Below, piece by piece: positions 44,112 through 54,630 of a DNA stretch of 64,000 bases. Position numbers and translations under genes: made by a program. Position 1 is the stretch's first letter, and every line of letters begins with the position of its first letter. The DNA comes from Actinoplanes utahensis. Its GTDB lineage: Bacteria; Actinomycetota; Actinomycetes; Mycobacteriales; Micromonosporaceae. Location of the stretch: positions 62,001 to 126,000 of the forward strand of contig NZ_BOMZ01000015.1 in the NCBI RefSeq assembly GCF_016862455.1, given 5' to 3'. Below the pieces are notes generated by a model, which worked only from the letters and a program-made list of their open reading frames with translations, made no database searches and had not been told where the DNA came from.

Positions 44112-44279
44112 GTGGCCAAGGCGACCGACGTCCGTCCGAAGATCACCCTGGCGTGCACGGAGTGCAAGGACCGGAACTACATCACCAAGAAGAACCGGCG
44201 TAACGACCCGGACCGCGTGGAGCTGAAGAAGTTCTGCCCGCGCGACGGGAAGCACACCCTGCACCGCGAGACCCGCTGA
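44112..44279 (+). CDS. rpmG: 50S ribosomal protein L33
   Basis: The GTG start at 44112 gives 55 residues: [20 protein letters not shown], then [34 protein letters not shown]. This is the CTEC...CPRD form of L33 that precedes the hadA-secE region in actinobacteria. The single pair of N-terminal cysteines plus one further Cys does not make a full four-Cys zinc ribbon, as in other proteins of this subtype. A strong terminator follows. Confidence 0.96.
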   Translation: MAKATDVRPKITLACTECKDRNYITKKNRRNDPDRVELKKFCPRDGKHTLHRETR

Positions 44280-44300
44280 GGTTCAGCACCACGTTCTTTC

Positions 44301-44335
44301 ACTGCGCCGCCCGGAGTCACTCCGGGCGGCGCAGT
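44301..44335 (+). terminator. Terminator of rpmG
   Basis: Arms 44301-44317 and 44319-44335 are perfectly complementary over 17 bp (ACTGCGCCGCCCGGAGT). Confidence 0.8.
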
Positions 44336-44364
44336 GCTGTTTCCGCAGTCCGCGGAATATTTCT

Positions 44365-44377
44365 GCACTCGTAGTGC
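44365..44377. promoter_or_regulatory. Palindromic operator GCACT-CGT-AGTGC over the hadA promoter
   Basis: The inverted repeat lies directly upstream of a TATATC -10-like hexamer (44378-44383), so a bound regulator would cover the spacer. hadA begins 30 bp further on. Confidence 0.55.
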
Positions 44378-44413
44378 TATATCTTTGCCGGGTCCGGCCG
44401 GTAGTTTGTGGAC

Positions 44414-44860
44414 ATGCCTCTGGACCAATCCTTCGTCGGCCGCAGCTGGCCGCCCACCGAGCCCTACCTGGTCGGCCGCGAGAAGATCCGGGAGTTCGCC
44501 CGGGCGATCGGCGCCACCGACGCCGAGTTCCACGACCCCGCGGCCGCTCGTGCCCTGGGCTACACCGATGTGGTGGCCCCGCCCACCTTCCCGGTCACGA
44601 TCACGATGGCGGCCAGCCGCGAGGTGGTGGCCGACCCCGCGCTCGGCGTCGACTACAGCCGCGTCGTCCACGGCGACCAGCGCTTCGCGTACAAGCGGCC
44701 GGTCGTCGCCGGTGACGCGCTGGTCTGCGTCAACACGGTCGAGGAGATCACCAGCCGGGGCGGGCACGAGTTCCTGACCACCCGCACCGACGTGACCACC
44801 GAGGCCGGCGAGCCGGTCGTGACCGTCTGGTCGAAACTCGTGGTGCGAGGAGAGGGCTGA
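44414..44860 (+). CDS. hadA: (3R)-hydroxyacyl-ACP dehydratase subunit, HadA-like
   Basis: This 148-residue MaoC-type hot-dog protein lacks the catalytic HxxxD motif and has the HadA/HadC N-terminal signature (FVGRSWPPTEPYLVGREKIREFA, ALGYTDVVAPPTFPVTIT). In mycobacteria HadA pairs with HadB to dehydrate long 3-hydroxyacyl-ACP in type II fatty-acid elongation. The synteny rpmG-hadA-hadB-trpT-secE-nusG matches that locus. ATG 44414 is chosen; GTG 44408 is possible. It ends on the first base of the hadB ATG (TGATGA). Confidence 0.88.
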   Translation: MPLDQSFVGRSWPPTEPYLVGREKIREFARAIGATDAEFHDPAAARALGYTDVVAPPTFPVTITMAASREVVADPALGVDYSRVVHGDQRFAYKRPVVAGDALVCVNTVEEITSRGGHEFLTTRTDVTTEAGEPVVTVWSKLVVRGEG

Positions 44861-45255
44861 TGACCGCAGAGCTGGAGCCGCAGACCTTCCGGGTGACCCG
44901 GGCCGATCTGGTGCGCTACGCGGGCGCCTCAGGCGATTTCAACCCGATCCACTGGAGTGACCGGATCGCCACCGGCGTCGGGCTGCCCGGCGTCATCGCG
45001 CACGGCATGTTCACGATGGCTCTGGTGGGCCGTGCCGTCACCGCGTGGGCCGGCGCCCCGGACGCGGTCGTCGAGTTCGGTGTGCGGTTCAGCCGCCCTG
45101 TCCCGGTGCCCGACACCGACGAGGGGACCGAGGTCGTGGTGACCGCCACGGTCAAGGAGATCACCGACGAGGGACACACTCGACTGAGCCTGACTGCGAC
45201 ATGCAACGGGGACAAGGTACTGTCCATGGCACAGGCGCTTGTCAGGAAGCGGTAA
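44860..45255 (+). CDS. hadB: (3R)-hydroxyacyl-ACP dehydratase catalytic subunit, HadB-like
   Basis: This 131-residue hot-dog protein has the R-hydratase motif YAGASGDFNPIHWSD; Asp and His are catalytic. GLPGVIAHGMFTMALVGRA forms the usual central helix. It forms the active heterodimer with HadA. No hadC follows; tRNA-Trp comes next. Because the organism appears not to make mycolates, the pair probably serves ordinary or polyketide-related fatty-acyl dehydration. Confidence 0.9.
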   Translation: MTAELEPQTFRVTRADLVRYAGASGDFNPIHWSDRIATGVGLPGVIAHGMFTMALVGRAVTAWAGAPDAVVEFGVRFSRPVPVPDTDEGTEVVVTATVKEITDEGHTRLSLTATCNGDKVLSMAQALVRKR

Positions 45256-45261
45256 CCCGGG

Positions 45262-45291
45262 TTGGGATAACGCCGGGCGTACCCGTACACT
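45262..45291 (+). promoter_or_regulatory. Promoter of tRNA-Trp/secE
   Basis: TTGGGA and TACACT are spaced 18 bp apart, with the -10 element 46 bp before tRNA-Trp. Confidence 0.6.
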
Positions 45292-45336
45292 GGTGCGCCG
45301 TGGGGCTCTGAAGTCGTGAGGCATCAGGTCCCGCAA

Positions 45337-45409
<73 letters not shown>

Positions 45410-45515
45410 CGCAATCCTCCTCGACGTGCCCGCCCGGTGCGCGGTCCGCACAAACTCCGCGTCCGGTCGAGCCCTGACGGGAGCATCAGGACCACCACGA
45501 CGGAAGTAGGGCGAA

Positions 45516-45887
45516 GTGGCCGAGAAGGACCGGCCCGGTGACGACGTCCCGGGCGACGACGCGCTCGGCGACGCCGCTACCGGCGGTGAGTTTCCCGATG
45601 ACAACGCCGACGATGCGCTGACGAGCCGTGATGGTGGCGTCGCACTCGCCGAGGCGAAGGACGCGGACAGCTCGAAGGCCAAGAAGGTCCGGGGCGGGGG
45701 CCCGTTCGGCCGGATCGGCGGTTTCTTCCGCGAGGTGGTCAGCGAGCTGCGCAAGGTCATCTGGCCGACGCGCAAGGAGCTTCTGACCTACACCAGCGTG
45801 GTGATCGTTTTCGTGGTGATCATGACGGCCCTGGTCGCCGGCCTGGACTACGCCTTCGGCAAGGCCATCCTCGCGGCCCTGGGTTGA
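45516..45887 (+). CDS. secE: Preprotein translocase subunit SecE
   Basis: This 123-residue subunit of the SecYEG channel has an acidic N-terminal extension of about 60 residues and the conserved amphipathic helix plus single membrane helix FFREVVSELRKVIWPTRKEL, LTYTSVVIVFVVIMTALVAG. GTG 45516 follows GAAGTAGGG. It is encoded directly upstream of nusG. Confidence 0.95.
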   Translation: MAEKDRPGDDVPGDDALGDAATGGEFPDDNADDALTSRDGGVALAEAKDADSSKAKKVRGGGPFGRIGGFFREVVSELRKVIWPTRKELLTYTSVVIVFVVIMTALVAGLDYAFGKAILAALG

Positions 45888-45946
45888 TCCACGCGGACCG
45901 TGTCCCCGCCAGTCAGGACCGAGAGACATTCTGGAAGTGAGCGAGC

Positions 45947-46687
45947 GTGCCTGAGTACGACGACGAGACCGCGCAGTACGGTGACGAGCCGTCGTCGCTG
46001 GAGACCGACGAGTCGGTAGAGGCTGCCGACTCGCCGGCCGAGGTCGAGGCTGAGACCGAGGCCGAGGAGACCCAGGCGCCCGAGGCCGACGAGGACTACG
46101 ACCCGGTCAAGGAGCTGCGGCAGAAGCTGCGGTACGCGCCCGGCGACTGGTACGTGGTGCACTCGTACGCCGGTTACGAGAACAAGGTCAAGACCAACCT
46201 CGAGACCCGGATCACCAGCCTCGACATGGAGGATTTCATCTTCCAGGTCGAGGTGCCGACCCGCGAAGAGGTCGAGGTCAAGAACGGCAAGCGCAACCAG
46301 GTGCAGGCCAAGGTCTTCCCCGGTTACATCCTGGTCCGGATGGATCTGACCCCCGAGTCGTACTCCTGCGTGCGCAACACGCCTGGGGTGACCGGCTTCG
46401 TGGGCGCCACCGACCGGGTCGACCGGCCGGCCCCGCTCTCCCTCGACGAGGTGCTGAAGTGGCTGGCCCCGGCCGTCCAGGCCGAGGAGAAGAAGCCGAA
46501 GGCCGAGGTCAGGGTCCTCGACTTCGAGGTCGGCGACTCGGTCACCGTCACCGACGGCGCGTTCGCCTCGCTGCCGGCGTCGATCAGCGAGATCAACGCC
46601 GACCAGCAGAAGCTGAAGGTCCTGGTGTCGATCTTCGGCCGAGAGACCCCGGTCGAGCTCAACTTCAACCAGGTCACCAAGATCTGA
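45947..46687 (+). CDS. nusG: Transcription termination/antitermination factor NusG
   Basis: This 246-residue protein has an acidic N-terminal extension of about 50 residues, the NGN domain ([51 protein letters not shown]) and a C-terminal KOW domain ([40 protein letters not shown]). It binds RNA polymerase, ribosomal S10 and Rho. The next gene normally is rplK, but here only 77 bp separate it from rplA. Confidence 0.96.
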   Translation: MPEYDDETAQYGDEPSSLETDESVEAADSPAEVEAETEAEETQAPEADEDYDPVKELRQKLRYAPGDWYVVHSYAGYENKVKTNLETRITSLDMEDFIFQVEVPTREEVEVKNGKRNQVQAKVFPGYILVRMDLTPESYSCVRNTPGVTGFVGATDRVDRPAPLSLDEVLKWLAPAVQAEEKKPKAEVRVLDFEVGDSVTVTDGAFASLPASISEINADQQKLKVLVSIFGRETPVELNFNQVTKI

Positions 46688-46764
46688 TCGCCGGATCCCC
46701 GGCGATGTCAGTGGGAGGGGCCGCCATGGCGCGGCCCCGCCATCTACCACAGGAGTAATGAGAA
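46688..46764 (+). promoter_or_regulatory. 77-bp nusG-rplA spacer with two hairpins; rplK missing
   Basis: The first hairpin is ATCGCCGG/CCGGCGAT, starting at the nusG stop. The second is GGGGCCG/CGGCCCC around CCATGGCG. Then comes the rplA ribosome site (CAGGAG). No trace of an L11 reading frame is present. Because L1 autoregulates its operon by binding leader RNA in other bacteria, the second hairpin could be an L1 site, but this is inference. Confidence 0.6.
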
Positions 46765-47481
46765 ATGGCTCAGCGCAGCAAGGCGTACCGCGCCGCAGCG
46801 GAGAAGATCGACGCGAACAAGCTCTACGAGCCCAAGGACGCGATCACTCTGGCCAAGGAGACCAACCCGGTCAAGTTCGACGCCACCGTCGAGGTCTCGA
46901 TGCGCCTCGGTGTCGACCCGCGTAAGGCCGACCAGATGGTCCGCGGCACGGTCAACCTGCCGCACGGCACCGGTAAGACCGCCCGCGTCATCGTCTTCGC
47001 CCAGGGCGCGAAGGCCGAGGAGGCCGTCGCGGCCGGCGCCGACGAGGTGGGCACCGACGAGCTCGTCGCCCGGATCCAGGGTGGCTGGCTGGACTTCGAC
47101 GCCGCGATCGCGACGCCGGACCAGATGGCCAAGATCGGCCGGATCGCCCGGATCCTCGGCCCGCGTGGCCTCATGCCGAACCCGAAGACCGGCACCGTCA
47201 CCGTCGACGTGACCAAGGCCGTCAACGAGATCAAGGGCGGCAAGATCACCTTCCGGGTGGACAAGCACTCGAACCTGCACCTGATCATCGGCAAGGCCTC
47301 CTTCTCGGCCGAGCAGCTGATCGACAACTACGCCGCGGTGCTGGACGAGGTCCTCCGCTCGAAGCCGTCCGCGGCCAAGGGCAAGTACCTGAAGAAGGTC
47401 ACCGTCGCCACCACGATGGGTCCCGGCGTCCAGGTGGACCCGAACGTGCAGAAGAACCTGCGCGGCGACGCCTCCGCCTGA
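46765..47481 (+). CDS. rplA: 50S ribosomal protein L1
   Basis: This 238-residue protein has family motifs [57 protein letters not shown] and [20 protein letters not shown]. It binds 23S rRNA at the L1 stalk and can repress translation of its own mRNA. It directly follows nusG, whereas rplK normally intervenes. A strong terminator follows. Confidence 0.96.
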   Translation: MAQRSKAYRAAAEKIDANKLYEPKDAITLAKETNPVKFDATVEVSMRLGVDPRKADQMVRGTVNLPHGTGKTARVIVFAQGAKAEEAVAAGADEVGTDELVARIQGGWLDFDAAIATPDQMAKIGRIARILGPRGLMPNPKTGTVTVDVTKAVNEIKGGKITFRVDKHSNLHLIIGKASFSAEQLIDNYAAVLDEVLRSKPSAAKGKYLKKVTVATTMGPGVQVDPNVQKNLRGDASA

Positions 47482-47491
47482 TCCAGCTCGA

Positions 47492-47527
47492 CCGAGTGCC
47501 CCCGGGATTCTCCCCGGGGGCACTCGG
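47492..47527 (+). terminator. Terminator of rplA
   Basis: Arms CCGAGTGCCCCCGGG (47492-47506) and its complement (47513-47527) form a perfect 15-bp stem with a 6-nt loop. Confidence 0.85.
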
Positions 47528-47575
47528 CATTTCCAGGCCTGCGTCGTGGTCGCGATCTGTGAGAGGCTTCCGGCC

Positions 47576-48511
47576 GTGCGTTTCGACAAGGTCTGGTTCC
47601 GGTACGCCCGCCGCGCTCCCTGGACCCTGCACGACATCGACGCGTCCCTCGAGCCCGGCCGGACGATCGTGCTCCTCGGCCGCAACGGCGCCGGCAAATC
47701 CACGCTGCTGCAGCTGGCGGCCGGGGTGCTGCGCCCGTCCCGCGGCGTGATCCGGGACCGTCCCGCCGTGATCGGCTGGGTGCCGGAGCGGTTCCCCGCC
47801 GCCCAGCCCTTCACCACCCTCGGTTACCTGCGGGCGATGGCCGGGATCCGTGGCCTGCCCGCCACCGCGGCCGACCCGTGGATCGACCGTCTCGGCCTGG
47901 CGCCCTTCACCGAGACCCCGCTGCCGGACCTGTCCAAAGGCACCGCCCAGAAGGTCGGCCTGGCCCAGGCGCTGCTCGCCCCACCCGGCCTCCTCGTCCT
48001 CGACGAGCCCTGGGAGGGCCTGGACGCCCCCTCCCGCGAACTGATTCCGCAGATCGTCGCCGAAGTCACCACCGCCGGCGGCTCGGTCCTGGTCAGCGAC
48101 CACCGCGGTGAGATCGCCAACCTTCCCGACGCCCTGCACTGGACCATCGCCGACCACACGCTCCACCGGCCCACTCCCGCCCTCGTGCCCACCGCCGGCC
48201 CGAACCCGCCCTCTGCCATGGGTTCCGGCGCCATCGCGCCCTTCTCCGCGGGAACGGCTGCACCGTCCTCCCGCCCGGCGCATGACGGTGGGGGAGTGGT
48301 GATCGAGGTGGTGGTGCGGCGGCACGAGGCCGCTGCGGTGGTGGACCGGCTCCGGGCCGAGGGACACCGCATTCTGGGGGTACGGGACGAGCACCCCACC
48401 CGGACCGCCGGCATGCTTGAGCACCTCCGGGACGACGACTCGGGTATCACGCCGATCGGGGACGCTCCGGGCGTACCCCGAAAGGAGACCGCGGAGAGGG
48501 AGGGGCGATGA
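47576..48511 (+). CDS. ABC transporter ATP-binding protein
   Basis: This 311-residue ATPase has Walker A GRNGAGKST (K41), a signature variant LSKGTAQKVGLAQAL, Walker B GLLVLDEPWEGLD and the H-loop VLVSDHRGE. The C-terminal about 90 residues are a linker and small extension outside the ATPase. GTG 47576 is favoured; an in-frame GTG lies 30 bp upstream. It overlaps by 4 bp the following six-helix membrane gene, forming an exporter-like pair. The transport substrate is unknown. Confidence 0.88.
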   Translation: MRFDKVWFRYARRAPWTLHDIDASLEPGRTIVLLGRNGAGKSTLLQLAAGVLRPSRGVIRDRPAVIGWVPERFPAAQPFTTLGYLRAMAGIRGLPATAADPWIDRLGLAPFTETPLPDLSKGTAQKVGLAQALLAPPGLLVLDEPWEGLDAPSRELIPQIVAEVTTAGGSVLVSDHRGEIANLPDALHWTIADHTLHRPTPALVPTAGPNPPSAMGSGAIAPFSAGTAAPSSRPAHDGGGVVIEVVVRRHEAAAVVDRLRAEGHRILGVRDEHPTRTAGMLEHLRDDDSGITPIGDAPGVPRKETAEREGR

Positions 48512-49206
48512 TCGCGCTCGCCCGGATGAGGCTGGCCGGTTTTCTGCGGGGTGGCCGGGCGCTCGCGCCGCTGATCGCCGTCCTGGCGGTCCTGTCCGTC
48601 ATCTACGGCGGTGGCCCGTCGACGGCCGCCAGCGCCTACGGCTATTCGGCCGTCTGTCTGTTCCCGATCCTGGCCTGGCTCACCAAGGTCCTGCTGGACA
48701 CCGAACCGGACGGTCAACGTCACCTGGCCCGCCTCGCCGTGGGCCCGTTCCGTGAGGGCGCCGCCGGTCTTCTCGCCGCGACGGTCCTGGCTCTGGGCGT
48801 CTCGGTGCTGGCGATGGCGACCCCGTGGCTGTTCCAGGGGATCCGCCCGCCGGAGCCGGGCAGCGGCGAGCCGCCGACCCCGGCCGGTGTCCTTCTCGGG
48901 ATGCTGGCGCATCTGCTGGCCGTGGTCGCCGCGGTGGCGCTCGGTGCGCTGGCCGGCCGTGCCGTCACCCGCCGGGTGCTGCCGGGTGTCGCGGTCCTGG
49001 CCACCGGCTCGATCCTGACGATCGTGTTCGGTCTGCGCGATTCGATCGCGCCGTGGCTGGTGCCGCCGGTGATGGCGACCGCCCGGGAACTGGCCGCCGT
49101 GCCGCTGCCGGGCGCCGGCACGTTCGCTGTGCTCGCCGCCTGGACGGTTGCCTGGTGTGCCGTCGCCGCGGGCCTCTATGCCCGTCTGCGCCGATCCCGC
49201 TCCTGA
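48508..49206 (+). CDS. ABC transporter membrane subunit-like protein
   Basis: This 232-residue protein has about six hydrophobic segments (residues 18-38, 42-62, 85-106, 125-150, 158-175 and 200-222), as in ABC-2-type permeases. Translation is coupled to the ATPase gene (ATGA overlap). The pair interrupts the usual rplA-rplJ spacing in the ribosomal cluster. No substrate clue is visible. Confidence 0.8.
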   Translation: MIALARMRLAGFLRGGRALAPLIAVLAVLSVIYGGGPSTAASAYGYSAVCLFPILAWLTKVLLDTEPDGQRHLARLAVGPFREGAAGLLAATVLALGVSVLAMATPWLFQGIRPPEPGSGEPPTPAGVLLGMLAHLLAVVAAVALGALAGRAVTRRVLPGVAVLATGSILTIVFGLRDSIAPWLVPPVMATARELAAVPLPGAGTFAVLAAWTVAWCAVAAGLYARLRRSRS

Positions 49207-49266
49207 CCGGCGCGGGTCCGCATCCTCGGGGCCGGAGGAGGGCGGGACGGGTGAGTGGGGGCCGAT

Positions 49267-49296
49267 TTGGCTTTCGGTGGCAGGGCCGCGTACTGT
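49267..49296 (+). promoter_or_regulatory. Promoter of rplJ-rplL
   Basis: TTGGCT and TACTGT are separated by 18 bp. It predicts a leader of about 230 nt before rplJ. Confidence 0.6.
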
Positions 49297-49445
49297 TGCA
49301 ACTCGAAGTTCCACCCATAGACCGCTGGTCGCCGCAACAACCGTCGTCAAGGCGGACGTCGCGGCCGAAGGTTCCGCTGCAAGCGGGCGTCCTGCGTAGG
49401 GAGAACGGTTCGTGATCGTCCACCGCCGATGCGTGTGTTCGACTC

Positions 49446-49484
49446 CGCCCCGTGCCCTGCGCCCGGGGCGTTTTGCTTTTCTTG
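49446..49484 (+). terminator. Intrinsic-terminator-like attenuator in the rplJ leader
   Basis: CGCCCCG (49446-49452) pairs with CGGGGCG (49464-49470) and is followed directly by TTTTGCTTTTCTT. It is one of the few hairpins in the window with a proper U-tract, and it lies 47 bp before the rplJ start, so it must be read through or regulated for rplJ expression. Confidence 0.75.
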
Positions 49485-49530
49485 CGCGGACCCTCTCGAC
49501 CAGTGGCTGAAGCACTGAGAGAGGAGGGAC

Positions 49531-50076
49531 ATGGCGGACAAGCCGGTCCGGGCCGACAAGGCTTCGGCCGTCGCTGAGCTCACGGACCACTTCCGTGCTT
49601 CAGCGGCCACCGTGTTGACCGAATACCGCGGCCTCACCGTGAAGGAGCTCACCGAGCTCCGGCGATCGCTGGGCGGCGAGAACAAGTACGCCGTCGCGAA
49701 GAACACGCTGGCGAAGCGTGCGGCGAACGACGCGGGTATCGAGGGTCTCGACGCGCTGTTCACCGGTCCTACCGCGCTCGCCTTCGTGAACGGTGACGTG
49801 GTCGAGGCGGCCAAGGGCCTTCGTGCCTTCGCCAAGGCCCACCCCGTTCTGGTCATCAAGGGCGGTGTCTTCGAGGGCAAGGCCATCACGGCGGACGAGG
49901 TCAACAAGCTTGCTGACCTCGAGTCCCGTGAGGTGCTGCTGGCCAAGCTGGCCGGTGCCATGAAGGCCAACCTGAGCAAGGCCGCTGCCACGTTCCAGGC
50001 GCCCCTCACCAAGACGGTGCGCACGGTCGAGGCCCTGCGGGCGCAGCGCGAGCAGGCTGGTTCCGCGGAGGCCTGA
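49531..50076 (+). CDS. rplJ: 50S ribosomal protein L10
   Basis: This 181-residue protein anchors L7/L12 to the ribosome. It shows [23 protein letters not shown] sequence ([20 protein letters not shown]), [12 protein letters not shown] and a C-terminal helical tail for L12 dimer binding. ATG 49531 follows GAGGAGG. It is the first gene of rplJL, regulated through the leader. Confidence 0.96.
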   Translation: MADKPVRADKASAVAELTDHFRASAATVLTEYRGLTVKELTELRRSLGGENKYAVAKNTLAKRAANDAGIEGLDALFTGPTALAFVNGDVVEAAKGLRAFAKAHPVLVIKGGVFEGKAITADEVNKLADLESREVLLAKLAGAMKANLSKAAATFQAPLTKTVRTVEALRAQREQAGSAEA

Positions 50077-50127
50077 GCCCTCGCGTGAACCGTTAAACAT
50101 CAAAGTTTCTTACGAAAGGTTGCCACC

Positions 50128-50511
50128 ATGGCGAAGATCAGCACCGACGACCTGCTCGACGCGTTCAAGGAAATGACCCTGATCGAGCTCTCCGAGTTCG
50201 TGAAGCAGTTCGAAGAGGTCTTCGACGTCAAGGCCGCCGCCCCGGTCGCCGTCGCCGCCGCCGGTGGTGCCGCTGCTCCGGCCGAGGCCGAGGCCGAGAA
50301 GGACTCGTTCGACGTCGTCCTCGAGGGTGACGGTGGCAAGAAGATCCAGGTCATCAAGGTCGTGCGTGAGCTGACCGGCCTGGGCCTCAAGGAGGCCAAG
50401 GACGCCGTCGAGTCCGCCCCGAAGGCGATCCTCGAGGGTGTCAACAAGGAGAAGGCCGAGGCCGCCAAGGCCAAGCTCGAGGGTGAGGGCGCCAAGGTCA
50501 CCCTCAAGTGA
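50128..50511 (+). CDS. rplL: 50S ribosomal protein L7/L12
   Basis: This 127-residue acidic stalk protein has an N-terminal dimerisation helix pair ([20 protein letters not shown]), an Ala-rich hinge at about 37-55 and the conserved C-terminal factor-binding domain ([30 protein letters not shown]). It recruits EF-G, EF-Tu and other GTPases. Confidence 0.97.
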   Translation: MAKISTDDLLDAFKEMTLIELSEFVKQFEEVFDVKAAAPVAVAAAGGAAAPAEAEAEKDSFDVVLEGDGGKKIQVIKVVRELTGLGLKEAKDAVESAPKAILEGVNKEKAEAAKAKLEGEGAKVTLK

Positions 50512-50536
50512 TCTGACGCTCCACAGCGTTGTATGT

Positions 50537-50572
50537 CGATGGCGGGGATCCGTGACCGGGTCTCCGCCATCG
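50537..50572 (+). terminator. Hairpin after rplL (possible attenuator)
   Basis: CGATGGCGG (50537-50545) pairs with CCGCCATCG (50564-50572), with further imperfect pairing inside. It may reduce transcription into rpoB. Confidence 0.6.
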
Positions 50573-50916
50573 CCGTACCCCCGGCGTCTCGGCATCTCAG
50601 GACAGCGGCCGCGACGGGATTGCGCAGAGGGCGGCAAAGGTCGTCAAAGCGCGCTATTCATGCGTTAAGGTCCGTTTGGTGCGTCGAGTGGATGACCGCG
50701 ACCGTCCGACCCGCGGCACAGCCCTTGACTGTGTGTCGGCGGACAGGCACGCTGACATCAGCAAGTTTCCGCGCTTGCGACAGCCGCCCGATGGGTAACA
50801 GGGTCATACCCGATGCCCGGTTGGGCCGGCACCGAGGATTGTTGCCGCGTTTCTGAGCGGCCCCGCCAGGCATTGGCCGGCGGGGACACGTTCCGCAGGC
50901 AACCTCTGGTGTGGGC

Positions 50917-50945
50917 TGGACAGCGGTTAGCCAAGCGGCTACACT
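50917..50945 (+). promoter_or_regulatory. Promoter of rpoBC
   Basis: TGGACA and TACACT are spaced 17 bp apart, a close match to the housekeeping consensus. It predicts a leader of about 135 nt. Confidence 0.75.
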
Positions 50946-51087
50946 GCTAGTTTGCGCTGCCTTCTGCCTTGCCTTCGACTGAGATATCCATGTGGATAAC
51001 TCTCTTGGGGGCTCATTGGAGTGCACGCAGACCAGTTGCACCAGCAACTCAGCCGCATAGCAGCACCGGTCCTCGGAAGGACGCATC

Positions 51088-54528
<3,441 letters not shown>

Positions 54529-54630
54529 CGGAGAGCGTCCCCGGCCGGTCCCGACGCATGTCGGGGCCGGCCGGGACGCCCCCGCCGGCCTTGAATTCAC
54601 CCGAGCAACGAAACACGAGGGATAGTCCAA

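Larger units (their letters stand above)
49207..49530 (+). other. rplJ leader region (L10 leader)
   Basis: This 324-bp non-coding stretch contains a promoter at 49267-49296, a long transcribed leader and an attenuator-like hairpin at 49446-49484. Its length and position fit the L10-L12-binding leader RNA that autoregulates rplJ-rplL in many bacteria. Confidence 0.65.
50512..51087 (+). other. 576-bp rplL-rpoB intergenic region
   Basis: The left part holds a hairpin after rplL, and the right part holds a strong promoter at 50917-50945. No coding region is supported between them. rpoBC can therefore be expressed both by read-through from rplL and from its own promoter. Confidence 0.7.
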
